The notes: generated by a model from the sequence alone, not told the origin. Numbered from the stretch's first letter, positions 16,748 to 25,645 are shown. The stretch is DNA of 64,000 nt from Arthrobacter terricola (GCF_004354015.1 NZ_SMRU01000010.1:62001-126000), one strand, 5' to 3'. Program-made: numbers and translations.

Positions 16748-17683
16748 GTGGAGTATTTCCTGCAAACGCCTGCGTGGGCTTCCTTCCAGCGGTCGCTCGG
16801 CCGCACCGTCCACGAGCAGTCGGGACCGGGCTGGCGATTCCTCGCCATCGAAGAGAAGAACCCTGCGGGAAAGGTGCTCTACGCGCCTTACGGTCCGGTG
16901 GCGGAATCGCTTGAAGCGTTCGACGCCGCCCTCGCCGCCCTGGTGGCCATCGCGCGCCGTGCGGGGGCTGTATTCGTCCGGATCGAGCCCGTCACCGCCG
17001 GGTTCGGAGCGGACGACGGCGATGCCGTGCTCAGGGCGCGCGGCCTGCAGCCTGCGCCGTCCAACCAGCAGCCGGAATTGAGTTGGGTGGTAGACCTCGC
17101 CGGAGATTTCAAGGACGTCCTCGCGGCCATGAAATCCACCAACCGGAACCTCTACCGCAACATCCACAAAAAGGGCGTCACGTTCCGCTCGTCGCAGGAT
17201 CCCGAAGAAATTTCCATCCTGCTGAACTTCCTGCACATGACTGCGGCACGCAACGGCTTCAAACCCCAAAGCGATGAGTACCTGGGTTCAGTGGCCCGCT
17301 CACTCATGCCCGCCGGCGTCGGGACCCTCTTTGTTGCCGAACTCGAAGGCGAGCCGATCGCTGCGGCCTTGGCCTACGACTCCGCCGACACCCGGACTTA
17401 CGCCCACGCGGCGCTCGATGACACGCACCGCAAGCTCAGTGCGGGGATCCCCTTGCTCGTCACCCTCATGGCCGACGCCAAAGAGAAGGGGCTCCAGCAT
17501 GTGGACCTCTGGGGTGTTGCTCCGGAAGACGAACCCGACCACAAGTGGGCCGGCTTCACCGCGTTCAAGAAATCCTTCGGGGGCCGCGAGATCTCGTACC
17601 CCGGAACGTGGGACCTCCCGGTGAACAAGCTCCGGTATGGCGCTTACCAACTGGCACGGAAGCTTCGGGACAAGCTGCGTTAA
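16748..17683 (+). CDS. FemX-type peptidoglycan bridge aminoacyltransferase
   Basis: A 311-residue protein of the FemA/FemB/FemX family with two GNAT-like folds. Such enzymes use aminoacyl-tRNA to add the first residues of the interpeptide bridge to lipid II at the membrane. Signals: SWVVDLAGD, STNRNLYRNIHKKGV, NFLHMTAARNGF, and the C-terminal LWGVAPEDEPDHKWAGFTA followed by FKKSFGG and the YPGTWDLP ending. There is no obvious membrane helix. Start is the GTG at 16748, two bases after manA, implying cotranscription. Which amino acid it adds cannot be read from the sequence. Confidence 0.9.
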   Translation: MEYFLQTPAWASFQRSLGRTVHEQSGPGWRFLAIEEKNPAGKVLYAPYGPVAESLEAFDAALAALVAIARRAGAVFVRIEPVTAGFGADDGDAVLRARGLQPAPSNQQPELSWVVDLAGDFKDVLAAMKSTNRNLYRNIHKKGVTFRSSQDPEEISILLNFLHMTAARNGFKPQSDEYLGSVARSLMPAGVGTLFVAELEGEPIAAALAYDSADTRTYAHAALDDTHRKLSAGIPLLVTLMADAKEKGLQHVDLWGVAPEDEPDHKWAGFTAFKKSFGGREISYPGTWDLPVNKLRYGAYQLARKLRDKLR

Positions 17684-17721
17684 TCCCTTCTTCCAATTAG
17701 CCCGACGAAAGCCTTGGGACA

Positions 17722-17803
17722 GCAAAAAGCGCCCTGTTGCGGGAGCGGCATCAAATCGACGAGGAACGAGGAGATAGCCGCAGAGCAATGGGGCGCTTTT
17801 TGC
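17722..17803. terminator. Inverted repeat with 56-base loop between convergent femX and glpX
   Basis: GCAAAAAGCGCCC (17722-17734) pairs perfectly with GGGCGCTTTTTGC (17791-17803). The loop holds another pair, GCGGC (17745-17749) with GCCGC (17777-17781). The A- and T-tracts at the two ends suit a bidirectional terminator, but the loop is unusually long, so a small structured RNA is also possible. Confidence 0.5.
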
Positions 17804-17812
17804 ACACGAAGC

Positions 17813-18847
17813 TTACTTACGGGCGTAGGTTTCCCACTTGTTCGCGTGGTGCTCTGCATCGACGAAGCGGATGGTGCCGGACTTGGAGCGCATCACGATG
17901 GACTGGGTCAGAACCTTGTCCTTGGAGTAGCGGACACCCTTGAGGAGGTCGCCGTCGGTAATGCCGGTGGCCGCGAAGTAGCAGTTGTCGCTCGTAACGA
18001 GGTCGTTCGTGGACAGCACGCGCTCGAGGTCGTGGCCGGCGTCGATGGCCTTCTGCTTCTCGTCGTCGCTCGTGGGCCAGAGACGGCCCTGGATCACGCC
18101 GCCCAGGGACTTGATGGCACATGCAGCCACGATGCCTTCCGGCGTACCGCCGATACCCATGAGGGCGTCGACGCCGGTACCGGACCGGGCAGCGGCGATG
18201 GCACCTGCGACGTCGCCGTCCATGATGAACTTGGTGCGGGCACCGGCGTCGCGGATTTCCTGCACGAGGGGACGGTGGCGGTCACGGTCCAGGATCATGA
18301 CGTTGAGCTGGTTGACCTTGACGCCCTTTGCCTTGGCGATCAGGTGCAGGTTCTGCTTCACCGGCAAGCGCAAGTCCACCATGTCGGCAGCTTCCGGACC
18401 CGTGACGAGCTTTTCCATGTAGAACACGGCGGAGGGGTCGAACATGGAGCCACGCTCAGCGACGGCGAGCACGGCGAGTGCGTTGTTGATGCCGAGGGCG
18501 GTGAGGCGGGTTCCGTCGATGGGGTCGACGGCGACGTCGCACTCCGGTCCGGTGCCGTCTCCAACCTGCTCACCGTTGAAGAGCATGGGAGCTTCGTCCT
18601 TCTCACCCTCACCGATGACAACGACGCCGTTGAAGTGGACGGTGTGGAGGAATGAACGCATCGCGTCGACGGCTGCGCCGTCCGCCTTGTTCTTGTCGCC
18701 GAAGCCAACCCAGTGACCACCGGCAATTGCCGCTGCCTCGGTAACGCGCACCAGTTCGAGGGCCAGGTTACGGTCCGGCTCGTCGGTCCCAACTGCGAGT
18801 GCGGGCGAGAGAGTGGAATAATTCGGGGAAATTGACGCTGGAGACAC
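17813..18847 (-). CDS. glpX: Class II fructose-1,6-bisphosphatase
   Basis: A 344-residue metal-dependent phosphatase for gluconeogenesis, replacing the class I enzyme in many actinobacteria. Diagnostic stretches: VRVTEAAAIAGGHWVG, IGEGEKDEAPML, CDVAVDPIDGT (metal site), IGGTPEGIVAACAIK and the C-terminal HHANKWETY. The frame is open another 59 codons upstream, but the GTG at 18847 has AGAGG five bases before it and begins where GlpX similarity begins. It is divergent from DUF4245, as in M. tuberculosis (Rv1099c, Rv1100, from memory). Confidence 0.95.
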   Translation of the reverse strand: MSPASISPNYSTLSPALAVGTDEPDRNLALELVRVTEAAAIAGGHWVGFGDKNKADGAAVDAMRSFLHTVHFNGVVVIGEGEKDEAPMLFNGEQVGDGTGPECDVAVDPIDGTRLTALGINNALAVLAVAERGSMFDPSAVFYMEKLVTGPEAADMVDLRLPVKQNLHLIAKAKGVKVNQLNVMILDRDRHRPLVQEIRDAGARTKFIMDGDVAGAIAAARSGTGVDALMGIGGTPEGIVAACAIKSLGGVIQGRLWPTSDDEKQKAIDAGHDLERVLSTNDLVTSDNCYFAATGITDGDLLKGVRYSKDKVLTQSIVMRSKSGTIRFVDAEHHANKWETYARK

Positions 18848-19067
18848 GTGAACCTCTTCTTCGATGCGATTCGTGGGACCAGGAATGGCCACACCAAGCC
18901 TTTTTGAACCTGGCGTTTTTTGAAGCTGGCGGCCTGGATGATTCCTCGTTATAGGACGATCATAGTCGCGGAAGAGCGCCTCGGTCATGGGATGACCGTC
19001 CCTAAGAGTAGCCCTTGCGCACACCCTTCGATGTGTATTAGACGCGCGGATAGGGGACTATTGGATG

Positions 19068-19787
19068 GTGAGTGAAACGCAGGACAAAGCAATGGGCAGC
19101 ACTTCCCTGACTGAAGGCACCGCCGCAGCAAGCCACCCGGTCCCGGCCGGTCAACCCGTCGTTAAGCCCGTTATCGCGGCGAAAGCAGCCAAGCGGGCCA
19201 ATGCCTCCGTGATCGGGATGATCATTGCGCTGCTCCTGTGCGTCCTGGCGTTCCTGCCGATCGTGCTGATGAACCCGGCCCCGAAGAGCGCCACCTTCCG
19301 GCCGGACGTGGATGTGGCGGCGACTTCGGCCAACGCCAAAGATGTGGCGGGATTCACACCTGTTGCACCCAATACCGGCGAAACATTCAGTCCGAACTAC
19401 GCGCGCTGGGAATCCGGGACCAACAATGGCGTCCCCACCTGGGAGGTCGGCTACCTCACTCCCAAGCAGGCTTTCATCGGGATAATCCAGACCCGCAAGG
19501 GCAACCCGACGTGGGTCTACCAGGAAACCGGCAACGCTCCGGTCACCGGCACCCGGAGCGCCGGCGGGCATGACTGGGAACTCCATGACACTGGCAAGGG
19601 AAGCCGCAGCCTGGTCCTCAACTACCGCGGCACCACTGTCATCCTCAGCGGCACGGCCGGTTTCGATGAGTTCGACACGATGGCCACGGCCGTGGTGAAA
19701 GCGATGGACGCGGCGCCTGTCGCCTCCCCGGACGCGAGCTCGCCCGCCAGCGACACAGGTTCGCAGCCTGCCACCACCAAGCCGTAA
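19068..19787 (+). CDS. DUF4245 family membrane protein
   Basis: About 239 residues with one membrane helix (about residues 47-70: IIALLLCVLAFLPIVLM) and an extracytoplasmic domain of about 140 residues ending in a Ser/Pro/Thr-rich tail. DUF4245 is an actinobacterial family of unknown function that accompanies glpX and fumC. Two adjacent starts exist, ATG 19065 and GTG 19068. I prefer the GTG because GACTAT, a near-consensus -10 box, stands six bases before it. Confidence 0.85.
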   Translation: MSETQDKAMGSTSLTEGTAAASHPVPAGQPVVKPVIAAKAAKRANASVIGMIIALLLCVLAFLPIVLMNPAPKSATFRPDVDVAATSANAKDVAGFTPVAPNTGETFSPNYARWESGTNNGVPTWEVGYLTPKQAFIGIIQTRKGNPTWVYQETGNAPVTGTRSAGGHDWELHDTGKGSRSLVLNYRGTTVILSGTAGFDEFDTMATAVVKAMDAAPVASPDASSPASDTGSQPATTKP

Positions 19788-19790
19788 AGT
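19785..19790 (+). promoter_or_regulatory. -10 box, leaderless promoter of the carbonic anhydrase gene
   Basis: TAAAGT overlapping the stop of DUF4245, followed by six bases and the GTG at 19797. It would allow carbonic anhydrase expression apart from the upstream gene. Confidence 0.5.
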
Positions 19791-19796
19791 AGCCGA

Positions 19797-20411
19797 GTGG
19801 CTACTTACTTGACTCCTGCCCTTGCTTGGCGCCGTTTGCGCGAAGGAAACGAACGCTTCGTTGCCGGGGAATCCCAGCACCCCAACCAGGATGCATCCCG
19901 GCGGAGCTCGCTCGTCAACGACCAGCACCCGTTCGCGGTAATCTTCGGCTGCTCGGATTCCCGGCTCGCCGCCGAGATCATCTTCGACCTCGGCCTCGGC
20001 GATGTCTTCGTCATCCGCACGGCCGGACAAGTGATCGACGACGCCGTCCTCGGTTCCCTCGAATACAGCATCAGCCAACTCCATGTTCCGCTCATCGTGA
20101 TCCTTGGCCACGACAGCTGCGGTGCGGTGACGGCGACCAAGGCTGCGGTGGAAACCGGTGAGATGCCCACAGGCTTCATCCGGTCCCTCGTGGAGCGCAT
20201 CACGCCGTCCGTCCTGACCGCGAAGCGCAACGACGAGACCGAAGTGAACGACATGGTGGTGGAACACGTCAGGCAGACCGCGCACCGGCTCGCTGACAGC
20301 TCGCGTGTGATTTCCGACGCCATCGACGACGGCCGGGTGGCCGTCGTCGGGCTCTCCTACAAACTCGACGAAGGCCGCGCGGCGCTGGTTTCCGGCATCG
20401 GCCAACTTTAA
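19797..20411 (+). CDS. Beta-class carbonic anhydrase
   Basis: A 204-residue zinc enzyme that interconverts CO2 and bicarbonate in the cytoplasm. Zinc ligands are Cys52, His105 and Cys108 (GCSDSR and GHDSCGAV), and the Asp54-Arg56 catalytic dyad is intact. Length and sequence fit the beta class. It starts ten bases after DUF4245 and ends before a strong hairpin that separates it from fumC. Bicarbonate supply would help carboxylating enzymes such as PurK (inference). Confidence 0.94.
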   Translation: MATYLTPALAWRRLREGNERFVAGESQHPNQDASRRSSLVNDQHPFAVIFGCSDSRLAAEIIFDLGLGDVFVIRTAGQVIDDAVLGSLEYSISQLHVPLIVILGHDSCGAVTATKAAVETGEMPTGFIRSLVERITPSVLTAKRNDETEVNDMVVEHVRQTAHRLADSSRVISDAIDDGRVAVVGLSYKLDEGRAALVSGIGQL

Positions 20412-20417
20412 AAGCCT

Positions 20418-20447
20418 GCTTACGGGCCTCCCCGGAGGCCCGTAAGC
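20418..20447 (+). terminator. Strong hairpin terminator after carbonic anhydrase
   Basis: GCTTACGGGCCTCC and GGAGGCCCGTAAGC form a near-perfect 14-bp stem with a minimal loop, seven bases past the stop codon. No T-tract. Confidence 0.75.
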
Positions 20448-20496
20448 CGGACCGTAGCGTTGGAGAGCGGGTTTTCGGTCAAGCGGCCGCTCGCCA

Positions 20497-20502
20497 TAAG
20501 CT
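20497..20502 (+). promoter_or_regulatory. -10 box, leaderless promoter of fumC
   Basis: TAAGCT, six bases (AGCCCC) before the ATG at 20509. Confidence 0.55.
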
Positions 20503-20508
20503 AGCCCC

Positions 20509-21945
20509 ATGACTTCCACTCAAGAATCCAGCACGGCCGAGTTCCGTATTGAACATGACACGATGGGCGAAGTTCGCGTCCCCGTGAACGCCCTGTACCG
20601 CGCCCAGACGCAGCGCGCCGTGGAAAACTTCCCGATCTCAGGCAAGACGCTTGAGCGCGCACACATCGAGGCCCTGGCCCGAGTCAAGAAGGCCGCGGCC
20701 CTGGCAAACGCCGAACTGGGGGTGCTCGACGGCGAGCTCGCCGGGGCAATTGCCAACGCCGCGGATGAGGTCGCTGCCGGAAAGTACGACGGCGATTTCC
20801 CCATCGACGTCTTCCAGACGGGTTCCGGCACGTCCTCCAACATGAACACCAACGAGGTCATCGCCGAGCTCGCCTCCCGTGCACTGGCCGCCAAGGGTAG
20901 CGACAAAGTTGTCCACCCGAACGACCACGTCAACGCCTCGCAGTCCTCCAACGACGTCTTCCCGACGTCCGTCCACGTTGCCGCTACCTCAGCGCTGATC
21001 AACGACCTCATCCCGGCCCTGGAATACCTGGCTGCCTCGCTCGACCGCAAGGCTGCGGAGTTCAAGGACGTCGTCAAGTCCGGCCGTACCCACCTCATGG
21101 ACGCCACCCCGGTGACCCTGGGCCAGGAGTTCGGCGGCTACGCGGCACAGGTCCGCTACGGCATCGAGCGCATCAACGCCGCCCTCCCGCGGGTCGCAGA
21201 GGTCCCCCTCGGCGGCACTGCCGTGGGTACCGGCATCAACACCCCGGAAGGCTTCCCGGAGCGCGTCATCGAACTCCTCGCCGCCGACACGGGACTGCCC
21301 CTCACCGAGGCCCGCGACCACTTCGAAGCGCAGGCAAACCGCGACGGCCTCATCGAAGGCTCCAGCCAGCTGCGCAATATCGCGATCTCCTTCATGAAGA
21401 TCAACAACGACCTCCGCTGGATGGGTTCCGGCCCCAACACGGGCCTCGGCGAAATCGCCATCCCTGACCTGCAGCCGGGCTCGTCGATCATGCCCGGCAA
21501 GGTCAACCCGGTCATTTGCGAAGCCTCGATCATGGTTTGCGCCCAGGTCATCGGTAACGACACCGCAATTGCGTGGTCCGGCACCAACGGCGCCTTCGAG
21601 CTCAACGTCGGCATCCCGGTGATGGCCGCCAACCTGCTCGAATCCATCCGCCTGCTGGCCAACACCAGCCGCGTCATGGCGGACAAGATGATCGACGGCA
21701 TCACCGCCAACGTGGAGCGCGCCCGCTTCCTGGCCGAGGCTTCCCCGTCCATCGTGACCCCGCTGAACAAGTTCATCGGCTACGAAGCCGCTGCGAAGAT
21801 CGCCAAGAAGGCCGTCGCCGAAGGCTTGACCATCCGTGAAGCCGTGGTTTCCCTCGGTTACCTCGAGCGTGGCGAATTGACGGAAGAGCAGCTCGACAAG
21901 GCCCTCGACGTCACCACCATGACACGCCCGGCCCACAAGGCCTAG
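20509..21945 (+). CDS. fumC: Class II fumarate hydratase
   Basis: A 478-residue cytoplasmic enzyme hydrating fumarate to L-malate in the TCA cycle. The aspartase/fumarase signature [12 protein letters not shown] lies at about residue 323, with [27 protein letters not shown] and [17 protein letters not shown] upstream. Length is normal for class II, iron-independent fumarases. It has its own promoter after the carbonic anhydrase terminator. Downstream lies a large palindrome before the convergent Nudix gene. Confidence 0.97.
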   Translation: MTSTQESSTAEFRIEHDTMGEVRVPVNALYRAQTQRAVENFPISGKTLERAHIEALARVKKAAALANAELGVLDGELAGAIANAADEVAAGKYDGDFPIDVFQTGSGTSSNMNTNEVIAELASRALAAKGSDKVVHPNDHVNASQSSNDVFPTSVHVAATSALINDLIPALEYLAASLDRKAAEFKDVVKSGRTHLMDATPVTLGQEFGGYAAQVRYGIERINAALPRVAEVPLGGTAVGTGINTPEGFPERVIELLAADTGLPLTEARDHFEAQANRDGLIEGSSQLRNIAISFMKINNDLRWMGSGPNTGLGEIAIPDLQPGSSIMPGKVNPVICEASIMVCAQVIGNDTAIAWSGTNGAFELNVGIPVMAANLLESIRLLANTSRVMADKMIDGITANVERARFLAEASPSIVTPLNKFIGYEAAAKIAKKAVAEGLTIREAVVSLGYLERGELTEEQLDKALDVTTMTRPAHKA

Positions 21946-22025
21946 CCTCCGGCCCGTTCACTCAGCCAGCCCGACGGCGGCCGGCGCCTTCCCCACGGAA
22001 CGCGCCGGCCGCCGTCGTACTCCCC

Positions 22026-22100
22026 GAGTTTGTGTACACGTCACACCCCTTAAACGGCCGTTCAAGGCCGTTTAAGGGTCAATAGGTGTACACAAAACTC
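22026..22100. repeat. Large imperfect palindrome, copy 1 of a dispersed element
   Basis: A 75-base inverted repeat between convergent fumC and Nudix genes. Outer arms read GAGTTTGTGTACACGT on both strands (one base longer on the right) and inner arms CCTTAAACGGCC / GGCCGTTTAAGG close on a six-base loop. The right end overlaps the Nudix stop codon. The same outer arm recurs at 47480-47540. It can fold as a strong hairpin and probably terminates both genes. Confidence 0.8.
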
Positions 22101-22572
22101 AATCGCGCTGGTAGACGACGTCGGTGCCCGGCGCGAGTGCGAGCCGGATGGTTTCGCGGTGGCCGGCGCTGATCTCCGGCAGGTTGTCGATATCGAACCA
22201 CCCGACGGCGATCGACTCGTCGTCGTTGACCCTCGCCTCGCCGGAAACATAACGGCATTTGAAGGCGATATCCAGGAAGTCACAGACGTCGCCGTTGGGG
22301 TAAGTGACCGGACCGATCACGCCAACAGCCAGGATCCTCTCCGTTTCAGCAACCACTGCGGTCTCTTCGAAGATCTCGCGGATCAGTCCGGGCGCCGGGT
22401 GCTCTCCCGGCTCCAGCATCCCCGTAATCAAGGTCCACCGGCCGTTGTCCGCCCGCTGGCACAGGAGGACCCTGTTCTCGCCGTCCAGGACCACTCCACG
22501 GACGCCCGGCAGCCACAAGGGATCGTGCCCGATCTTCTCGCGGATGTTCAAGATGAATTCCGGGACTGCCAC
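22099..22572 (-). CDS. Nudix hydrolase
   Basis: A 157-residue pyrophosphatase. The Nudix box starts at Gly51: GMLEPGEHPAP then GLIREIFEETAV, matching GX5EX7REUXEEXGU except that the last Gly is replaced. Members hydrolyse nucleoside diphosphates linked to another group; the preceding PLWLPGVRGVVLDGENRVLLCQR is seen in NTP or ADP-ribose pyrophosphatases, but the substrate cannot be assigned. GGAGG precedes the GTG start at 22572. It follows a prepilin peptidase gene by 91 bases on the same strand. Confidence 0.92.
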   Translation of the reverse strand: MAVPEFILNIREKIGHDPLWLPGVRGVVLDGENRVLLCQRADNGRWTLITGMLEPGEHPAPGLIREIFEETAVVAETERILAVGVIGPVTYPNGDVCDFLDIAFKCRYVSGEARVNDDESIAVGWFDIDNLPEISAGHRETIRLALAPGTDVVYQRD

Positions 22573-22663
22573 TCAAAGCCTCCATTTCCGGATGGGAACC
22601 GCCAGTAGGGCGAGTATCCCACGGCGTCGACCGAAGGACAGCCCTTGTCCGCGGCAGGACCGT

Positions 22664-23197
22664 TCAGGCCGGCAGCACCAGCATGGCCGCGGCGGCCCCC
22701 GCCAGCATGAACGGCCCGAACGGGATGGACGATTTCAGCGTGCCGCGCCGGGATACCAGCACCGCCAGGCCCCACAGCCCGCCAAAGAGGAACGCGGCGA
22801 ATGTTCCAACGAAAACATGGGCCCACCCCAGGTAGCCAAGGTAGAGGCCAAGAACGCCGGCGAGTTTGACGTCGCCGAAACCCATCCCCGGCGGGTAGAC
22901 GAGGCGCAGGATGAAGTAGAAAACCCACAACACCGCTCCCCCGGCCACGATCCCCAAGTACGGCACGCCAAGGAAGGAAGCACCGCCGTCGGACGTCCCC
23001 GCGGCGATCGCGGCGCCCAGCAGGAGCACCCCAGCGATCGCGTACGACGGGAACACGATCCTGTTGGGCAGCAAGTGATGGCGCACGTCAATGACTGTCA
23101 GCCGCGCAGCCATGATCGCAAAGTACACGCATGCCGCAAGCAAGAGCCAGAAGGCCGGGAAACTCGTCCCCCACAATTCGCCGAGTCGTCGGATCAC
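22664..23197 (-). CDS. Prepilin peptidase, A24 family (short TadV/CpaA type)
   Basis: A 177-residue polytopic membrane protease with six hydrophobic segments. The two catalytic aspartates are Asp37 in VIDVRHHLLPN and Asp108 in GMGFGDVKL (the GxGD motif). The N-terminal methylase domain of long PilD proteins is absent. Such enzymes cleave leader peptides of type IV pilins or Tad pilins. No pilus genes are in the window, so the partners must lie elsewhere. The GTG start at 23197 sits six bases after a TAGCAT box. Confidence 0.9.
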   Translation of the reverse strand: MIRRLGELWGTSFPAFWLLLAACVYFAIMAARLTVIDVRHHLLPNRIVFPSYAIAGVLLLGAAIAAGTSDGGASFLGVPYLGIVAGGAVLWVFYFILRLVYPPGMGFGDVKLAGVLGLYLGYLGWAHVFVGTFAAFLFGGLWGLAVLVSRRGTLKSSIPFGPFMLAGAAAAMLVLPA

Positions 23198-23203
23198 CCT
23201 CGG

Positions 23204-23209
23204 ATGCTA
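23204..23209 (-). promoter_or_regulatory. -10 box, leaderless promoter of the prepilin peptidase gene
   Basis: TAGCAT on the minus strand, six bases (CCGAGG) before the GTG at 23197. Confidence 0.5.
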
Positions 23210-23244
23210 TCGGGTTTCGCAAACGTTCGCCGGTCACGCACGTC

Positions 23245-23250
23245 TAAACT
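23245..23250 (+). promoter_or_regulatory. -10 box, leaderless promoter of an unknown gene
   Basis: TAAACT, six bases (GTGGAT) before the ATG at 23257. This favours the ATG over the GTG at 23251. Confidence 0.5.
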
Positions 23251-23256
23251 GTGGAT

Positions 23257-24027
23257 ATGGGGCGATTCAGTGCAGGAATCCAAGGAAACGAAACCAGCGA
23301 CATGCCCTCGATCTTCCGGAACCTCTGCCGTTCCTCCCCCTGGAAATGGACCAGCTTGAGGTTCGAATACCTTGACCGCCCCGGCAACGAAAGCGACATC
23401 GTCCGGGCGTGGCTTCGGCGGCCGGGGGCGCTCCGGCTCGAAACGCAGGACGGAAAACTCCTCCACAGCACCACAGGCATCAACGATTCCCGCGACGGCC
23501 TATACCTCGGTTCCAAGCGCAAGTCCTGGCTCTTGCCCGCCCACCTCGTGACTCCCGTGTACGACGCCGTCGGCTTGGTCCGCCGACGCCCGGAGGCCGC
23601 CTACGGGGAGCCGTCCTTCGGCAACGGACGCTTGGCGGCAGCGCTGGATCCCGTGGAGCTCTCCGGCAACGCACCGGTCCCCATCGAGTTTCCCGAATCC
23701 AACCGGCTTGAGCTCGGCCCCATCCGCGAAGTGGAACATGAGGGCCGCCCGGCCTTGGAAACCATCGCGACGCCGGGACGCACCTATGTCCCTTCGGACG
23801 CCACCCAGCCGCTTTGCTTCCCGGGGCGTACCTTGTTGCGCGTCGACTCAGGAACCGGCGTGTGCGTCGCCAGCCAGTCGCTCGACGGCGACACCTCCGG
23901 CCAGGGCCATTGGATGCGGATCCTCGGGGTGGACGAATACATGCTGGATGACCTCTTCCTCGCCCAATCGATGAACCTCACGGACGTCCGGAAGCACATC
24001 AGTTGGGACATCGGCCCGCGCGCTTGA
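23257..24027 (+). CDS. Conserved protein of unknown function
   Basis: A 256-residue protein I do not recognise. It has no signal peptide or membrane helix and is rich in Arg, Pro and Leu, with short strand-like stretches such as WTSLRFEYLD, AWLRRPGALRLETQDGKLL and EFPESNRLELGPIREVEH. The pattern of mixed beta strands recalls lipid-binding LolA-like folds, but this is a weak impression only. The C-terminus has WMRILGVDEYMLDDLFLAQS. The start is set by a TAAACT box six bases before the ATG. It is divergent from the prepilin peptidase and convergent with phoH across a strong hairpin. Confidence 0.7.
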   Translation: MGRFSAGIQGNETSDMPSIFRNLCRSSPWKWTSLRFEYLDRPGNESDIVRAWLRRPGALRLETQDGKLLHSTTGINDSRDGLYLGSKRKSWLLPAHLVTPVYDAVGLVRRRPEAAYGEPSFGNGRLAAALDPVELSGNAPVPIEFPESNRLELGPIREVEHEGRPALETIATPGRTYVPSDATQPLCFPGRTLLRVDSGTGVCVASQSLDGDTSGQGHWMRILGVDEYMLDDLFLAQSMNLTDVRKHISWDIGPRA

Positions 24028-24062
24028 GCGAGCGTCGGTAGTCCAGGCAAGAGTCCGGGCAA

Positions 24063-24103
24063 GCGAAGGGCCGTGGCGGGCGAACCCGGCCACGGCCCTT
24101 CGC
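24063..24103. terminator. Bidirectional terminator between the unknown gene and phoH
   Basis: A perfect 15-bp stem, GCGAAGGGCCGTGGC (24063-24077) with GCCACGGCCCTTCGC (24089-24103), around an 11-base loop, between convergent genes. Confidence 0.8.
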
Positions 24104-24109
24104 ACTGCG

Positions 24110-25501
24110 CTAAGCCCCCTCGAGCAATTCCGTCACGAGTGCCGCGATCGGCGAGCGCTCGGAGCGGGTCAACGTGATGTGGCCGAAGAGCGGGTGGCCC
24201 TTGAGGGTCTCCACCACTGCCGCAACACCGTCGTGCCGGCCGACCCGGAGGTTGTCGCGCTGGGCGACATCGTGGGTCAGCACGATCTTCGAGTTCTGTC
24301 CGATCCGGCTCATGACCGTGAGGAGCACGTTCTTTTCGAGGGACTGGGCCTCGTCCACGATCACGAACGCGTCGTGGAGCGAACGGCCGCGGATGTGGGT
24401 CAGCGGCATTACTTCGAGCATGCCCCGGTCCATGACTTCCTCAACCACTTCCTGGCTAACGAGCGCTCCGAGGGTGTCGAAGACGGCCTGTGCCCACGGA
24501 TTCATCTTCTCTGCCTCGGAGCCGGGAAGGTAGCCAAGTTCCTGTCCGCCCACCGCGAAGAGGGGCCGGAAGACAATGACCTTGCGGTGTTCGCGGCGCT
24601 CCAGGACGGCTTCCAGGCCGGCACACAACGCGAGCGCGGACTTGCCGGTGCCCGCCCGGCCGCCGATCGAGACGATTCCCACGCTCGGGTCCATGAGCAG
24701 GTCGATCGCCAAACGCTGCTCCGCCGAGCGGCCGTGCAGTCCGAAGACGTCGCGGTCACCTTTGACGAGGCGTACTTGCTTGTCCGCCCCCACGCGGCCC
24801 AAGGCAGATCCCCGGTTCGAAAGCAGCACCAGGCCCGTGTTGACCGGCATTTCGGCCGCGGCCGGGATGAATACCGGTTCGTGGCCGTACAGCGTGTTGA
24901 TCTCGTCCTCACTGGCCTCGATCTCCGCGACGCCGGTCCACCCGGAGTCCTTGACGAGTTCATTCCGGTATTCGTCGGCGAGCAGCCCCATCGCGGAGGC
25001 CTTGACGCGCATCGGGAGGTCCTTGGAAACCACCGTGACGTTGCGGCCTTCGTTGGCGAGGTTCTTCGCGACGGCGAGAATGCGGCTGTCGTTGTCGGCC
25101 CCCCGGAATCCGGCGGGAAGGACTTCGGTGGAGACGTGGTTCATCTCGACGCGCAAGGTACCGCCGTCGGTACCGATCGGGATGGGTTGGTTCAGGCCGC
25201 CGTGCTCGATGCGCAGGTCGTCAAGGAGCCTGAGTGCTTTGCGGGCGAAATAACCCAATTCGGGGTCGTGGCGTTTTCCTTCCAATTCAGTGATGACCAC
25301 AATCGGCACAATGACTTCGTGTTCCGCGAAGCGCAGCAATGCGTGCGGGTCCGAAAGCAGGACTGAGGTGTCAATTACGTAGCTTCGGCCAGTCAGTACG
25401 TCGGACGTCGCGGTCCGCTCGATTTTGGCCTGCTTGGCGCGGGCGATAGTTGAACCTTCCCCGTTGGAAACGACTACGGGCAGCTGCTCAGAAATGGCCA
25501 C
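24110..25501 (-). CDS. phoH2: PhoH-family ATPase with N-terminal PIN domain
   Basis: A 463-residue PIN-PhoH fusion (PhoH2 type). The PIN nuclease-like domain covers about residues 30-160 ([18 protein letters not shown] with acidic residues), and the PhoH ATPase domain follows with Walker [14 protein letters not shown], then [18 protein letters not shown] (Walker B). PhoH2 of mycobacteria is reported to unwind and cleave RNA. GGAG lies five bases before the GTG at 25501, so the longer open frame upstream is not used. Ends at a shared terminator with the convergent gene. Confidence 0.92.
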   Translation of the reverse strand: MAISEQLPVVVSNGEGSTIARAKQAKIERTATSDVLTGRSYVIDTSVLLSDPHALLRFAEHEVIVPIVVITELEGKRHDPELGYFARKALRLLDDLRIEHGGLNQPIPIGTDGGTLRVEMNHVSTEVLPAGFRGADNDSRILAVAKNLANEGRNVTVVSKDLPMRVKASAMGLLADEYRNELVKDSGWTGVAEIEASEDEINTLYGHEPVFIPAAAEMPVNTGLVLLSNRGSALGRVGADKQVRLVKGDRDVFGLHGRSAEQRLAIDLLMDPSVGIVSIGGRAGTGKSALALCAGLEAVLERREHRKVIVFRPLFAVGGQELGYLPGSEAEKMNPWAQAVFDTLGALVSQEVVEEVMDRGMLEVMPLTHIRGRSLHDAFVIVDEAQSLEKNVLLTVMSRIGQNSKIVLTHDVAQRDNLRVGRHDGVAAVVETLKGHPLFGHITLTRSERSPIAALVTELLEGA

Positions 25502-25645
25502 ATCGACTCCAGCCCCGGGCGCGAGCCCGGCTTTTCTTCGTAAGGCGGCTCGGCCGGAAGGCCGGGCGGGCCCCCCACGTAACTGGTGCGATGCTTCGCT
25601 CCATCTACTGGCCTCCCCGATCAGCGGGCGGTTTGCCTGCTGATG

